In this document: one piece after another, positions 1 through 6,516 of the stretch | How positions within the stretch are numbered: position 1 is the stretch's first letter | Layout of the letters: each line of letters opens with the position of its first letter | Source: Bordetella parapertussis | GTDB taxonomy: Bacteria > Pseudomonadota > Gammaproteobacteria > Burkholderiales > Burkholderiaceae_B | NCBI GenBank assembly: GCA_945882005.1 | Contig: CAMCWG010000032.1 | Span: 1-15,858 of the forward strand | Direction: 5' to 3' | Length of the DNA: 15,858 nt | The notes under the pieces: generated by a model | What the model was told of the DNA's origin: nothing | The model's input: the letters and a program-made list of their open reading frames with translations, nothing else | The model's database searches: none | Made by a program: the position numbers and the translations under genes

Positions 1-531
1 GTTTCGCTTTGCTAAGTCAGCGAACGTTGCGCCTTCAAAGAGGATCTCGTCGTAAAGCTGTGCCGCAAGTTCAGATCTACCCCAGCCGCTTGACGACAGG
101 CTAGGCCAATAAATTGGATTGAGTACACGGGAAACGATTTCGCCTTGAACATCTCGCTTTAGGAAGCGTTTCTCATATTCATCAAACAACCTCTCCCCAT
201 ACAGACCATAGGAGAGTGCCGTAAAGCTGCCGCCAGACACTCCGGTGATGAGTCCAACACTATCTAGCAAACGTATTTTCTTGCCTTTGGGTCCGACAAT
301 CTCGGTCTTGCGCAGAAATTCTAATACGCCGAAGGAAAACGCTGCGGCGCGAGTGCCCCCACCAGAAAATGCCAGCACTACGAGGTTCTCTTGATCCTCT
401 GCCCGAGCGTGCATGGTCTCAAAGCGATAGCCTGTGCTTTCATCAACTGACGAGACTGGCTTGTTGATAGGGCGTGACGCACAACCGCCAAGAACCAATA
501 GCAACAGTACAAGGGATAGTGCTTTGATCAT
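1..531 (-). CDS. Patatin-like phospholipase family lipoprotein (partial, runs off left edge)
   Basis: The first 177 residues are visible; the C-terminal part lies beyond base 1. The start is a hydrophobic lipoprotein signal ending in the lipobox LGGC (residues 14-17), so Cys17 would be lipidated and the protein membrane anchored. Next comes the patatin fold: oxyanion-hole glycines GGGTRAAAF at 57-65 and the nucleophile elbow GVSGGS at 97-102, with Ser99 the predicted catalytic serine of a Ser-Asp dyad. The catalytic Asp (usually in a DGG/DGA motif) would be in the missing part. The family hydrolyses acyl esters of phospholipids or neutral lipids; the substrate here is unknown. The ATG lies 13 bases after the stop of the diiron oxygenase gene and has no strong ribosome-binding site, which suggests translational coupling in one operon. 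The family call is secure; the cellular role is not. Confidence 0.88.
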   Translation of the reverse strand, partial: MIKALSLVLLLLVLGGCASRPINKPVSSVDESTGYRFETMHARAEDQENLVVLAFSGGGTRAAAFSFGVLEFLRKTEIVGPKGKKIRLLDSVGLITGVSGGSFTALSYGLYGERLFDEYEKRFLKRDVQGEIVSRVLNPIYWPSLSSSGWGRSELAAQLYDEILFEGATFADLAKRN

Positions 532-544
532 ATTGGGGGAGCCA

Positions 545-1582
545 CTATGCTGCAATTAGACGATGCTTAACAAACAACTTTCGTGTGGGCAGATGATCCA
601 ACACGCCTGCCACACGCATTAAATGAACTAGGTTAGAGACGATATTCAGTTCGTACAGAGGTAGTTCAACATCGCGAATCGCTACCTGTTCGCCCAAGGT
701 GCGGGCAAGCTCATCTGCCAGACCTGCCTCGCGTAAAGTGTGGCTATAGTATCCAGCAAGTTGCGCTAGGGGCATCGTAGTGAAGTTACCAACAAAATTC
801 TTCACGATCGCGCGACCCAACACAACTTGATCCTTTTCAGAAACGCTAGTCCAGATATATTTCAGTAAGCGCTGAAAAAATATTTTGTGGCGACTCTCGT
901 CCGTCAGATGTTCTCGTACATATACATCCGCCGGGTTATCAGAGCCAGCGTATCGCGCCATTTCAATGATGTCGTCAACAATCGCATTTTCTAATATGCA
1001 CAATAAGGTTACCTCCGCCAGACGGTGCAAGCGTTCGGGCAATGAGGCCTTAAACACTTCAAGGGCTGTCGGCGGTGGTGCTTGTTTCTTACGGGTCTTT
1101 TTGACCGGTCGAGCGGCTTTCAAGGCAGTAGGAATAACTCCGGCGAGCATACGAATATCGGCTTCAAGCTCCTTGGCGACCAAGGCGTGATACATCTCGT
1201 CAATGCCAATTGCGATAGCCACTTGTCTAACAGAATCGGTCAATTCAAGCCCCAAGTCCTCGTTGGCTAACTTGCCGCATTGTTTTGCTACAAACATCAC
1301 CTCAAAGCGACCAACGTGATGAAGCATGTCACAGAAGTACTGCAAGTAAAAGGGCTGTAGCTTCTTCTTACTCAAAGCTTGCACCTCAGGCAAGTGCATA
1401 AAGGGCTTGAGTGGTAGCGGAAAAACAACTTTGGACAACGAACCTTTTTTAAACCGACTACGTTTTTGTGTTCGTACAGTTGATTTATCGTCCCAGGCTA
1501 GAAGATACTTCCTTGAGTACGCATCGAGTTCTGCAAGTGCGGGCGACATACCGTGGGAATTATTAGTGTTCAAGACAGTCAT
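545..1582 (-). CDS. AurF-like diiron oxygenase (p-aminobenzoate N-oxygenase family)
   Basis: A 345-residue, mostly helical protein with the ligand pattern of the AurF family of non-haem diiron N-oxygenases. Candidate iron ligands are Glu94, Glu129 and His132 (in DEMYH), Glu199, then His225, Glu229 and His232 (in HLTDESRH). AurF itself uses Glu101, Glu136, His139, Glu196, His223, Glu227 and His230; the first two Glu are 35 residues apart in both proteins. AurF oxidises an arylamine to a nitro compound, but other members act differently, so the substrate is open. A Lys/Pro-rich stretch at about 155-172 (KKTRKKQAPPP) sits between the two halves of the metal site. I chose the ATG at 1582 over an upstream TTG at 1588 that falls inside an inverted repeat. 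The ribosome-binding site is weak either way. The patatin gene follows after 13 bases; the SDR gene lies 72 bases upstream. Confidence 0.8.
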   Translation of the reverse strand: MTVLNTNNSHGMSPALAELDAYSRKYLLAWDDKSTVRTQKRSRFKKGSLSKVVFPLPLKPFMHLPEVQALSKKKLQPFYLQYFCDMLHHVGRFEVMFVAKQCGKLANEDLGLELTDSVRQVAIAIGIDEMYHALVAKELEADIRMLAGVIPTALKAARPVKKTRKKQAPPPTALEVFKASLPERLHRLAEVTLLCILENAIVDDIIEMARYAGSDNPADVYVREHLTDESRHKIFFQRLLKYIWTSVSEKDQVVLGRAIVKNFVGNFTTMPLAQLAGYYSHTLREAGLADELARTLGEQVAIRDVELPLYELNIVSNLVHLMRVAGVLDHLPTRKLFVKHRLIAA

Positions 1583-1587
1583 TTCCA

Positions 1588-1608
1588 AAAATATTGGGTG
1601 AATATTTT
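1588..1608. repeat. Perfect AT-rich inverted repeat upstream of the diiron oxygenase start
   Basis: Eight-base arms AAAATATT (1588-1595) and AATATTTT (1601-1608) pair perfectly around the 5-base spacer GGGTG. The repeat ends 6 bases before the ATG at 1582, inside the 72-base gap between the SDR stop and the diiron oxygenase start. It could be an operator for a dimeric repressor or a weak hairpin masking translation initiation. It is too AT-rich for a convincing intrinsic terminator. The symmetry is seen directly; function is inference. Confidence 0.45.
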
Positions 1609-1654
1609 CTAAATAATCTAGAACGATACAGAGTTTTGTAGCTACTTAGGCGAT

Positions 1655-2386
1655 TCACCATTTTTCGACCCCTGGTCTCAAATCTAGCTCGAACGTCCAA
1701 GCATCCGGTGTCTGCTCGTGTAGCCATAAGTATTCCTTAGCAATGCTATCCGGATTAATTAAACCCTGCGGACCAAGTGCCGCAACGCGGTCAGGCTGCG
1801 CAACGCGCACCCTTTCAGAGTCGATGACACCATCGACAACGACATGCGCCACGTGCAGGCCCTGTGGACAGAACTCTCGCGCCATACTTTGCGCTAAAGC
1901 TCGTAAGGCAGCTTTACCTCCTGCAAACGCACTAAACCCCACCCCGCCTCTAAGACTGGCGGTGGCTCCGGTAAATAAAATCGTGCCACGTTTTCTAGGC
2001 AACATGGTTCGCGCGGCCTCACGGCCGACTAAAAAGCCAGCCAAAGCACACATTTCCCAGGTCTTAAAGTACTTCTCAGCAGTCATCTCTAAAAGCGGAA
2101 AACGAACGTTACCACCGACATTAAAAATCACCACCTCAATTGCACCAACTTCAAACTCGACTTTGTTAAACAGTTCAATGACCTGGTCTTCACGTCTTGC
2201 ATCAAGCACAAAGGCTTGGGCACGACCACCCCTCTCCTGGATCTGATTCACCAGCGCCGTATTCGCATCTGGCGTACGACGGGTCACGCAAACGGAATAG
2301 CCCGCTTTGGCGAACTGGCGTGCAAGCGCGGAGCCTGTCCCATCCCCTGCTCCCACGATCAAACAAACTTTTTGCGCTGTTGTCAT
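1655..2386 (-). CDS. SDR-family protein with Phe in place of the catalytic Tyr
   Basis: A 243-residue Rossmann-fold protein of short-chain dehydrogenase length. It has the cofactor-binding glycine motif VGAGDGTGSA (11-20), NVGG (89-92) where classical members have NNAG, and a Ser-containing strand TGATAS (139-144). At the YxxxK site the sequence is FAGGK (154-158): Phe154 replaces the Tyr that normally donates the proton, while Lys158 is kept. From memory, a branch of SDR proteins with an SAFA-type motif does share this Phe, so it need not be an inactive gene. Typical oxidoreductase activity should not be assumed. I chose the ATG at 2386 over a TTG at 2431: the longer form adds 15 residues that overlap the GST gene and precede the fold. 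It starts 20 bases after the GST stop and probably shares its transcript. Confidence 0.82.
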   Translation of the reverse strand: MTTAQKVCLIVGAGDGTGSALARQFAKAGYSVCVTRRTPDANTALVNQIQERGGRAQAFVLDARREDQVIELFNKVEFEVGAIEVVIFNVGGNVRFPLLEMTAEKYFKTWEMCALAGFLVGREAARTMLPRKRGTILFTGATASLRGGVGFSAFAGGKAALRALAQSMAREFCPQGLHVAHVVVDGVIDSERVRVAQPDRVAALGPQGLINPDSIAKEYLWLHEQTPDAWTFELDLRPGVEKW

Positions 2387-2405
2387 GATCTGCAAATCTT
2401 TTAGG

Positions 2406-3014
2406 TTAAGCACGCGCTGTAGGACGTGCAACGACCGAGGTGTACCAACGCGTAAGCTCTTTCAATTCAGGAGGGATCTTAGTACCTGTTACTTTACCCA
2501 CTAGGAATCCGCACTGCGCCACAATATCTGCAATGCTGTATTGATCTCCGGCAATAAACTCACGGCCGGCGAGCTCACGGTCGAGCCAAGCGAAAGAGTC
2601 ATAGGCGCGATTGCGAGCATGTTCCCCGCAAAGTGGCTCCTGCGGAATCCGCCCGACCCAGTATTGCCCAGTGTGTTGAAACGCAGTCACGATGGGAGCG
2701 ACGATTTCAAACTCCATACGGCGCATCCACATTTCAATTTGCGCTTTCTCAAGTGGAGTGCTTCCGAACAAAGGACGCTCTGGGTGCAGCGCCTCAAAGT
2801 AACGGCAGATTGCGATCGATTCAGTCAGCAAGGTCCCATCATCGAGTTCGAGCACAGGCGTTTTGCCAAGTGAATTCAGTTTTAAAAATTCCGGGGATAA
2901 GTTTTCACGATTCAGGCCATCGACCTGCTTCACAGGCACCGTAATGCCCTTCTCTGCCAAAAAGATCCGTACGCGACGCGGATTCATTGCCGTAGTCATG
3001 TCATAGAGAATCAT
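2406..3014 (-). CDS. Glutathione S-transferase family protein
   Basis: A 202-residue two-domain GST. The thioredoxin-like N-terminal domain begins ILYDMTTAMNPRRV, with the TPVLEL turn (cis-Pro) at 52-57 and the glutathione-contacting Glu-Ser pair at 65-66. The helical C-terminal domain carries the AGDQYSIADI N-capping box at about 155-164. Family members conjugate, isomerise or reduce electrophiles with glutathione in the cytoplasm; the substrate is not predictable here. I chose the ATG at 3014, preceded by AAGGGA at 7 bases, over a TTG at 3044. It is first in a minus-strand series with the SDR and diiron oxygenase and divergent from the ABC transporter operon, so it could detoxify a reactive intermediate made by those neighbours (inference). 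Confidence 0.9.
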   Translation of the reverse strand: MILYDMTTAMNPRRVRIFLAEKGITVPVKQVDGLNRENLSPEFLKLNSLGKTPVLELDDGTLLTESIAICRYFEALHPERPLFGSTPLEKAQIEMWMRRMEFEIVAPIVTAFQHTGQYWVGRIPQEPLCGEHARNRAYDSFAWLDRELAGREFIAGDQYSIADIVAQCGFLVGKVTGTKIPPELKELTRWYTSVVARPTARA

Positions 3015-3094
3015 GTGCTGTCCCTTTACGAGTTCGAATATCAACTAACACGTTCTACCGAGCTCTTAGCGCTCAGTGCCAGACACTCATTATG

Positions 3095-3128
3095 CTTGAA
3101 ACAAATGTCCACAAAGGACATGTTCAAG
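3095..3128. promoter_or_regulatory. Nested inverted repeat between the divergent GST and ABC transporter operons
   Basis: Inner arms ATGTCC (3105-3110) and GGACAT (3116-3121) flank a 5-base spacer. Outer arms CTTGAA (3095-3100) and TTCAAG (3123-3128) enclose them, separated from the inner arms by 4 bases on one side and 1 on the other. The element lies 56 bases upstream of the binding-protein ATG and 81 bases upstream of the GST ATG, in a 169-base divergent spacer. It could be an operator shared by both operons or a leader hairpin of the ABC transcript. The symmetry is seen directly; the role is inferred. Confidence 0.5.
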
Positions 3129-3183
3129 GAAATCGTTTTTTCGTGCTAAAACCTCTAGTTGCCGCCAAAAAACGGGAGGTCTT

Positions 3184-4056
3184 ATGACCCGCAATTTCTC
3201 GCTACGAACACTCGCTGTATGCGCCGCAACATTTCTTGCCTCAGCAATATCCGCCAGCGCCCTTGCACAGCAAGTCTTGCGTGTCACGACAATACCCGAA
3301 GAGGCCGCGACAGAACAGGTTCGTAAATTCGGCCCGTTAACAAAATACCTCGAACGCACCCAGGGTATGAAGGTCGAATTTGTGCCGGTCAATGACTATC
3401 CCGCAGCAGTCGAAGCGTTGGTCAATAAGCAAGTCGATCTAGTTTGGTTTGGTGGATTTACACACGTTCAGGCACAAATTCGTTCTGGTGGGAAAATTAT
3501 CCCGATCGCTCAACGTGAGGAAGACACAAAGTTTCGTTCGGTGTTTATTGCTCAAAAAAAATCGGGCATCACGAAACTCTCTGATTTAAAAGGTAAACAA
3601 TTTAGTTTTGGCTCTCAATCCAGCACCTCTGGTAGCTTGATGCCTCGATCCTTTCTACTTGAAGCAGGAATCGATCCAGAGCGTGATTTTAAACGTGTAG
3701 CCTACTCCGGTGCACACGACGCCACCATCGCGTCTGTCGTGAGCGGTCGCGTAGATGGTGCAGCGCTCGACATCACGGTATGGAATAAGTTTGTCGCAGA
3801 CAAGAAAGTCGACACAAGCAAAGTTGATGTGTTTTATACAACTCCACCCTACTTCAATTACAACTGGTCTGTGCATGCCGATATGCCTGCGGCTCAGCGC
3901 GAAAAAATCAAGGCTGCCTTATTGGCCTTGAGCATGGACAATGCAGAAGGCAAAGAAATTCTCACCTTGAACCGAGCCACTCGGTACATTGCGACCTCAC
4001 CTGAGAACTACAAAGGACTTGAGACTGCCGGACGCAGTGCAGGGCTGATCAAATAG
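3184..4056 (+). CDS. ABC transporter periplasmic binding protein, PhnD-like (putative selenate/phosphonate type)
   Basis: A 290-residue secreted solute-binding protein. A signal peptide of about 28 residues ends ASALA before QQV. The mature part has the PhnD-like two-lobe pattern, including VNDYPAAVEALVNKQVDLVWFGG, SSTSGSLMPR and AYSGAHDATIASV, which contribute to the ligand pocket in this class. From memory, the overall sequence (IPEEA start, WFGGFT, SQSSTSGSLMPR, YNW, closing ENYKGLETAGRSAGLIK) best matches the PhnD-related branch annotated as putative selenate ABC transporter binding proteins (TIGR04553). That annotation rests on genome context elsewhere and no selenium genes are visible here. 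Phosphonate, phosphite or another oxyanion remains possible. A strong site, GGGAGGT, precedes the ATG by 3 bases. It is first in a four-gene operon with the ATPase and two permeases. Confidence 0.87.
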   Translation: MTRNFSLRTLAVCAATFLASAISASALAQQVLRVTTIPEEAATEQVRKFGPLTKYLERTQGMKVEFVPVNDYPAAVEALVNKQVDLVWFGGFTHVQAQIRSGGKIIPIAQREEDTKFRSVFIAQKKSGITKLSDLKGKQFSFGSQSSTSGSLMPRSFLLEAGIDPERDFKRVAYSGAHDATIASVVSGRVDGAALDITVWNKFVADKKVDTSKVDVFYTTPPYFNYNWSVHADMPAAQREKIKAALLALSMDNAEGKEILTLNRATRYIATSPENYKGLETAGRSAGLIK

Positions 4057-4092
4057 AGCGCTGCATCCAGACAAGAAGATTTCGATTCACAA

Positions 4093-4899
4093 ATGCATGT
4101 CAGACTTAACTATGTAGCAGGACATCATCCCGCAGCTGAGCAGGATGCTGTACCTGCTGTCCAGAACCTGAGCATCACGATAAAGCGCGGTGAGCAAGTT
4201 GCGGTCATTGGCCCCTCCGGAGCGGGTAAGACAACATTCCTGCAGGTCATCTGCGCTGCGATAAAGCCAAGCGCGGGTGAGGTATTACTCGATGATGTGG
4301 ATATTTGGTCTTTGTCCACAAGGCAACTGCAACAGATGCGAGGGCAATTAATCTGCGCTCCGCAGGTTCCGCCCCTACCCCCGCGGCAACGCGTGATCAC
4401 ATCTTTAATCGCTGGGGCACTGCCATCAATGTCCTTGATGCAAAGCTTGATTAACCTGATTTATCCTTTGAAGACCTCCGAGGCTTATCAATCATTACAA
4501 GCATTCGATGTGCAGGACAAACTCTGGAATCGTGTTGATCGCCTGTCAGGCGGCGAGCGCCAGCGCGTTGGTTTGGCGCGCGTCTTGATGTCGCCCGCGT
4601 CGCTTTGGCTAATTGACGAACCACTTTCTGCACTCGACCCAACACGTGCTGAGCAGGCAATCAATTCCTTACTCGACAACGCAACAGCAAGAGGAGCAAC
4701 ACTGGTTGCGACGTTGCACCAAGTCGATGTCGCAACATCAAAGTTTTCTCGCGTTATTGGCTTGCGTGATGGAGCCGTGGCATTTGATTTGCCGGCATCT
4801 CAGGTCACACATAATGAGCTATCAAAGCTTTACGCTCAACACGAGCACGAACTAAGTAGTCTTCATGCCCAGCGCGACTCACTCTCCGCACTTGCGTGA
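4093..4899 (+). CDS. ABC transporter ATP-binding protein, PhnC-like
   Basis: A 268-residue nucleotide-binding subunit with all the expected elements: Walker A GPSGAGKT (40-47), Q-loop around Gln91, signature LSGGERQ (151-157), Walker B LWLIDEP with Glu176, and the switch His209. It should energise uptake by the binding protein and the two permeases of the same operon at the inner membrane. It starts 36 bases after the binding-protein stop. Its last 35 bases overlap the next gene, consistent with coupled translation. The C-terminal tail after about residue 225 is short and has no regulatory domain. The family is clear; the transported solute is not determined by this subunit. Confidence 0.9.
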   Translation: MHVRLNYVAGHHPAAEQDAVPAVQNLSITIKRGEQVAVIGPSGAGKTTFLQVICAAIKPSAGEVLLDDVDIWSLSTRQLQQMRGQLICAPQVPPLPPRQRVITSLIAGALPSMSLMQSLINLIYPLKTSEAYQSLQAFDVQDKLWNRVDRLSGGERQRVGLARVLMSPASLWLIDEPLSALDPTRAEQAINSLLDNATARGATLVATLHQVDVATSKFSRVIGLRDGAVAFDLPASQVTHNELSKLYAQHEHELSSLHAQRDSLSALA

Positions 4900-5698
4900 C
4901 CCTGCGTGGCTTGGCCGCGTTTTTTGGGCATTGGCAGCCTTAGCACTGCTCATGCCTGCGCTTGTCGCAACAGAATTTAAGCCTTGGATATTTTTTGATC
5001 CTGACAACCTGAAAGTCAGCATGCACTTTTTGGCGGATTTTTTCCCGCCTGCGATAGGCTCAGAGTTCCTTTTGCTTGTTCTTAAAGAAGCGTGGCGCAC
5101 CGTCGCGATCGCAACAGCAGGCTTAACGCTCGCGATCATTCTAGCGATACCGTTGACAATCATCTCGACACGAGTGCTTTCTATTTCCGCACTTTCTGGA
5201 CGCATGCATACGCTTCCCTTTTGCGGTCGTCAGGTCGTTCGCTGGCTACTGATTTTTTTACGAAGTATTCCAGAACTCATCTGGGCTCTCGTATTTGTCC
5301 GAGTCGTTGGCTTGGGGCCTGCTGCAGGCGTGTTAGCCATTGGTCTGACGTACGCTGGAATGCTGGGAAAAGTATATGCAGAGATACTTGAAAGTGGTGA
5401 TACGCACAGCACCATATCAATATTAAGAAGTGGCGGCTCTAGACTTCAGGCATTCTTTTTTGGTCTTCTGCCACAAAATTCCTCTGAGCTAACAAGTTAC
5501 ACGGTTTACCGGTGGGAGTGTGCAATTCGCTCATCTACAGTTTTAGGGTTTGTTGGTGCAGGTGGCTTAGGCCAACAAATGGATAACTCCATGAAAATGT
5601 TTAATGGCGGTGAAGTGGCGACGCTACTGATCGTGTTTATGCTGCTTGTGGGACTTTCGGATTTGCTGAGTAGCTTTCTACGGAAACTCATGCACTGA
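4865..5698 (+). CDS. ABC transporter permease 1, PhnE-like
   Basis: A 277-residue inner-membrane protein with about six hydrophobic segments, the first at about 18-36. It has the PhnE-type segment FLRSIPELIWALVF (131-144) and an EAA-type cytoplasmic coupling loop at about 173-203 ending GLLPQ, which docks on the ATPase. It ends with the FVGAGGLGQ region (229-237) typical of this permease class. The ATG lies inside the ATPase gene (35-base overlap) and no later ATG occurs before the first membrane segment, so the overlap is probably real. It should form a heterodimeric channel with permease 2. Confidence 0.88.
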   Translation: MPSATHSPHLRDPAWLGRVFWALAALALLMPALVATEFKPWIFFDPDNLKVSMHFLADFFPPAIGSEFLLLVLKEAWRTVAIATAGLTLAIILAIPLTIISTRVLSISALSGRMHTLPFCGRQVVRWLLIFLRSIPELIWALVFVRVVGLGPAAGVLAIGLTYAGMLGKVYAEILESGDTHSTISILRSGGSRLQAFFFGLLPQNSSELTSYTVYRWECAIRSSTVLGFVGAGGLGQQMDNSMKMFNGGEVATLLIVFMLLVGLSDLLSSFLRKLMH

Positions 5699-5739
5699 CA
5701 AGCTCAAAGCGACCAGCCTTTGCTCGACCACGTTCGCCG

Positions 5740-6516
5740 ATGCAATGGAAGAATCCTACTTTCTGGGTACTAATTAGCATCGCGCTAGTGATTGTCTTAA
5801 GTTTCTGGACACTCGACTTACAGCTAGCGCGAATGCTGTCGGTGGAAAGCGCTGTGCGGATGGGTAAGTTTTTGGGTGAACTGCTATCGCCCAATCTTGA
5901 CTCGAAGTTTCTATCAAAATTAGGGGTAGCGAGCCTTGAGACCCTCGCCATGTCGGCCTTAGGCTCTCTGATCGCGGCATTTCTTGGGCTCTTGCTTGCG
6001 TTGCCCGCAAGTAAAGCAAACGATGGCACGAAGTCCCCTTGGTATTTCATTACGCGCTTGATATTGAATGCCTTGCGTTCGATTCCCGAGCTAGTTTGGG
6101 CGGCATTGCTTTTAATCTCGGCCGGCTTAGGACCCTTTGTTGGAACACTTGCTTTAGCTTTTCACACCACAGGCGTATTGGGACGACTCTTTGCAGAATC
6201 CATAGAAAATGCTCCACAAGGTGCAGCCCAGGCCTTACGCATACAGGGTGTGAATGAGGGGCGTATTTTTCTATTTGCCACGCTCCCAACCGTGCTTCCC
6301 CAGTTGATCTCCTATTCTCTCTACCGCTGGGAAAACAATATTCGTGCTGCAGCGATACTAGGTGTTGTCGGCGGCGGTGGACTGGGTCAAATGCTGTCGT
6401 TCCATATGGGTTTATTTCAGATGCGCGAAACCAGCAGCATCCTGATTGCCATGATCATTCTTGTGGTACTGGTTGACACCCTATCCTACGTCGCTCGTCG
6501 ACTTATGTCCCGATAG
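5740..6516 (+). CDS. ABC transporter permease 2, PhnE-like
   Basis: A 258-residue inner-membrane protein paralogous to permease 1. It shares LRSIPELVWAALLL, an EAA-type loop from about ESIENAPQGAAQALR to TLPTVLPQ, and a GVVGGGGLGQ region. Two homologous permeases after one ATPase imply a heterodimeric channel. It starts 41 bases after permease 1. Its stop (6514-6516) lies inside the end of the convergent transketolase gene, so the two genes overlap tail to tail by 14 bases. Confidence 0.88.
   Translation: MQWKNPTFWVLISIALVIVLSFWTLDLQLARMLSVESAVRMGKFLGELLSPNLDSKFLSKLGVASLETLAMSALGSLIAAFLGLLLALPASKANDGTKSPWYFITRLILNALRSIPELVWAALLLISAGLGPFVGTLALAFHTTGVLGRLFAESIENAPQGAAQALRIQGVNEGRIFLFATLPTVLPQLISYSLYRWENNIRAAAILGVVGGGGLGQMLSFHMGLFQMRETSSILIAMIILVVLVDTLSYVARRLMSR

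Noticed and set aside
1638..1645. GTAGCTAC palindrome in the gap before the diiron gene
   Set aside because: An 8-bp palindrome is expected by chance and has no second copy nearby.
1743..2246. 167-codon plus-strand open frame opposite the first SDR gene
   Set aside because: The minus-strand SDR has clear family motifs; the opposite frame is Pro/Ser/Thr-rich with no domain.
3095..3140. Inverted repeat followed by a T run as an intrinsic terminator
   Set aside because: The T run starts 7 bases after the stem and lies upstream of the ABC operon, not after a plus-strand gene; an operator or leader structure fits better.
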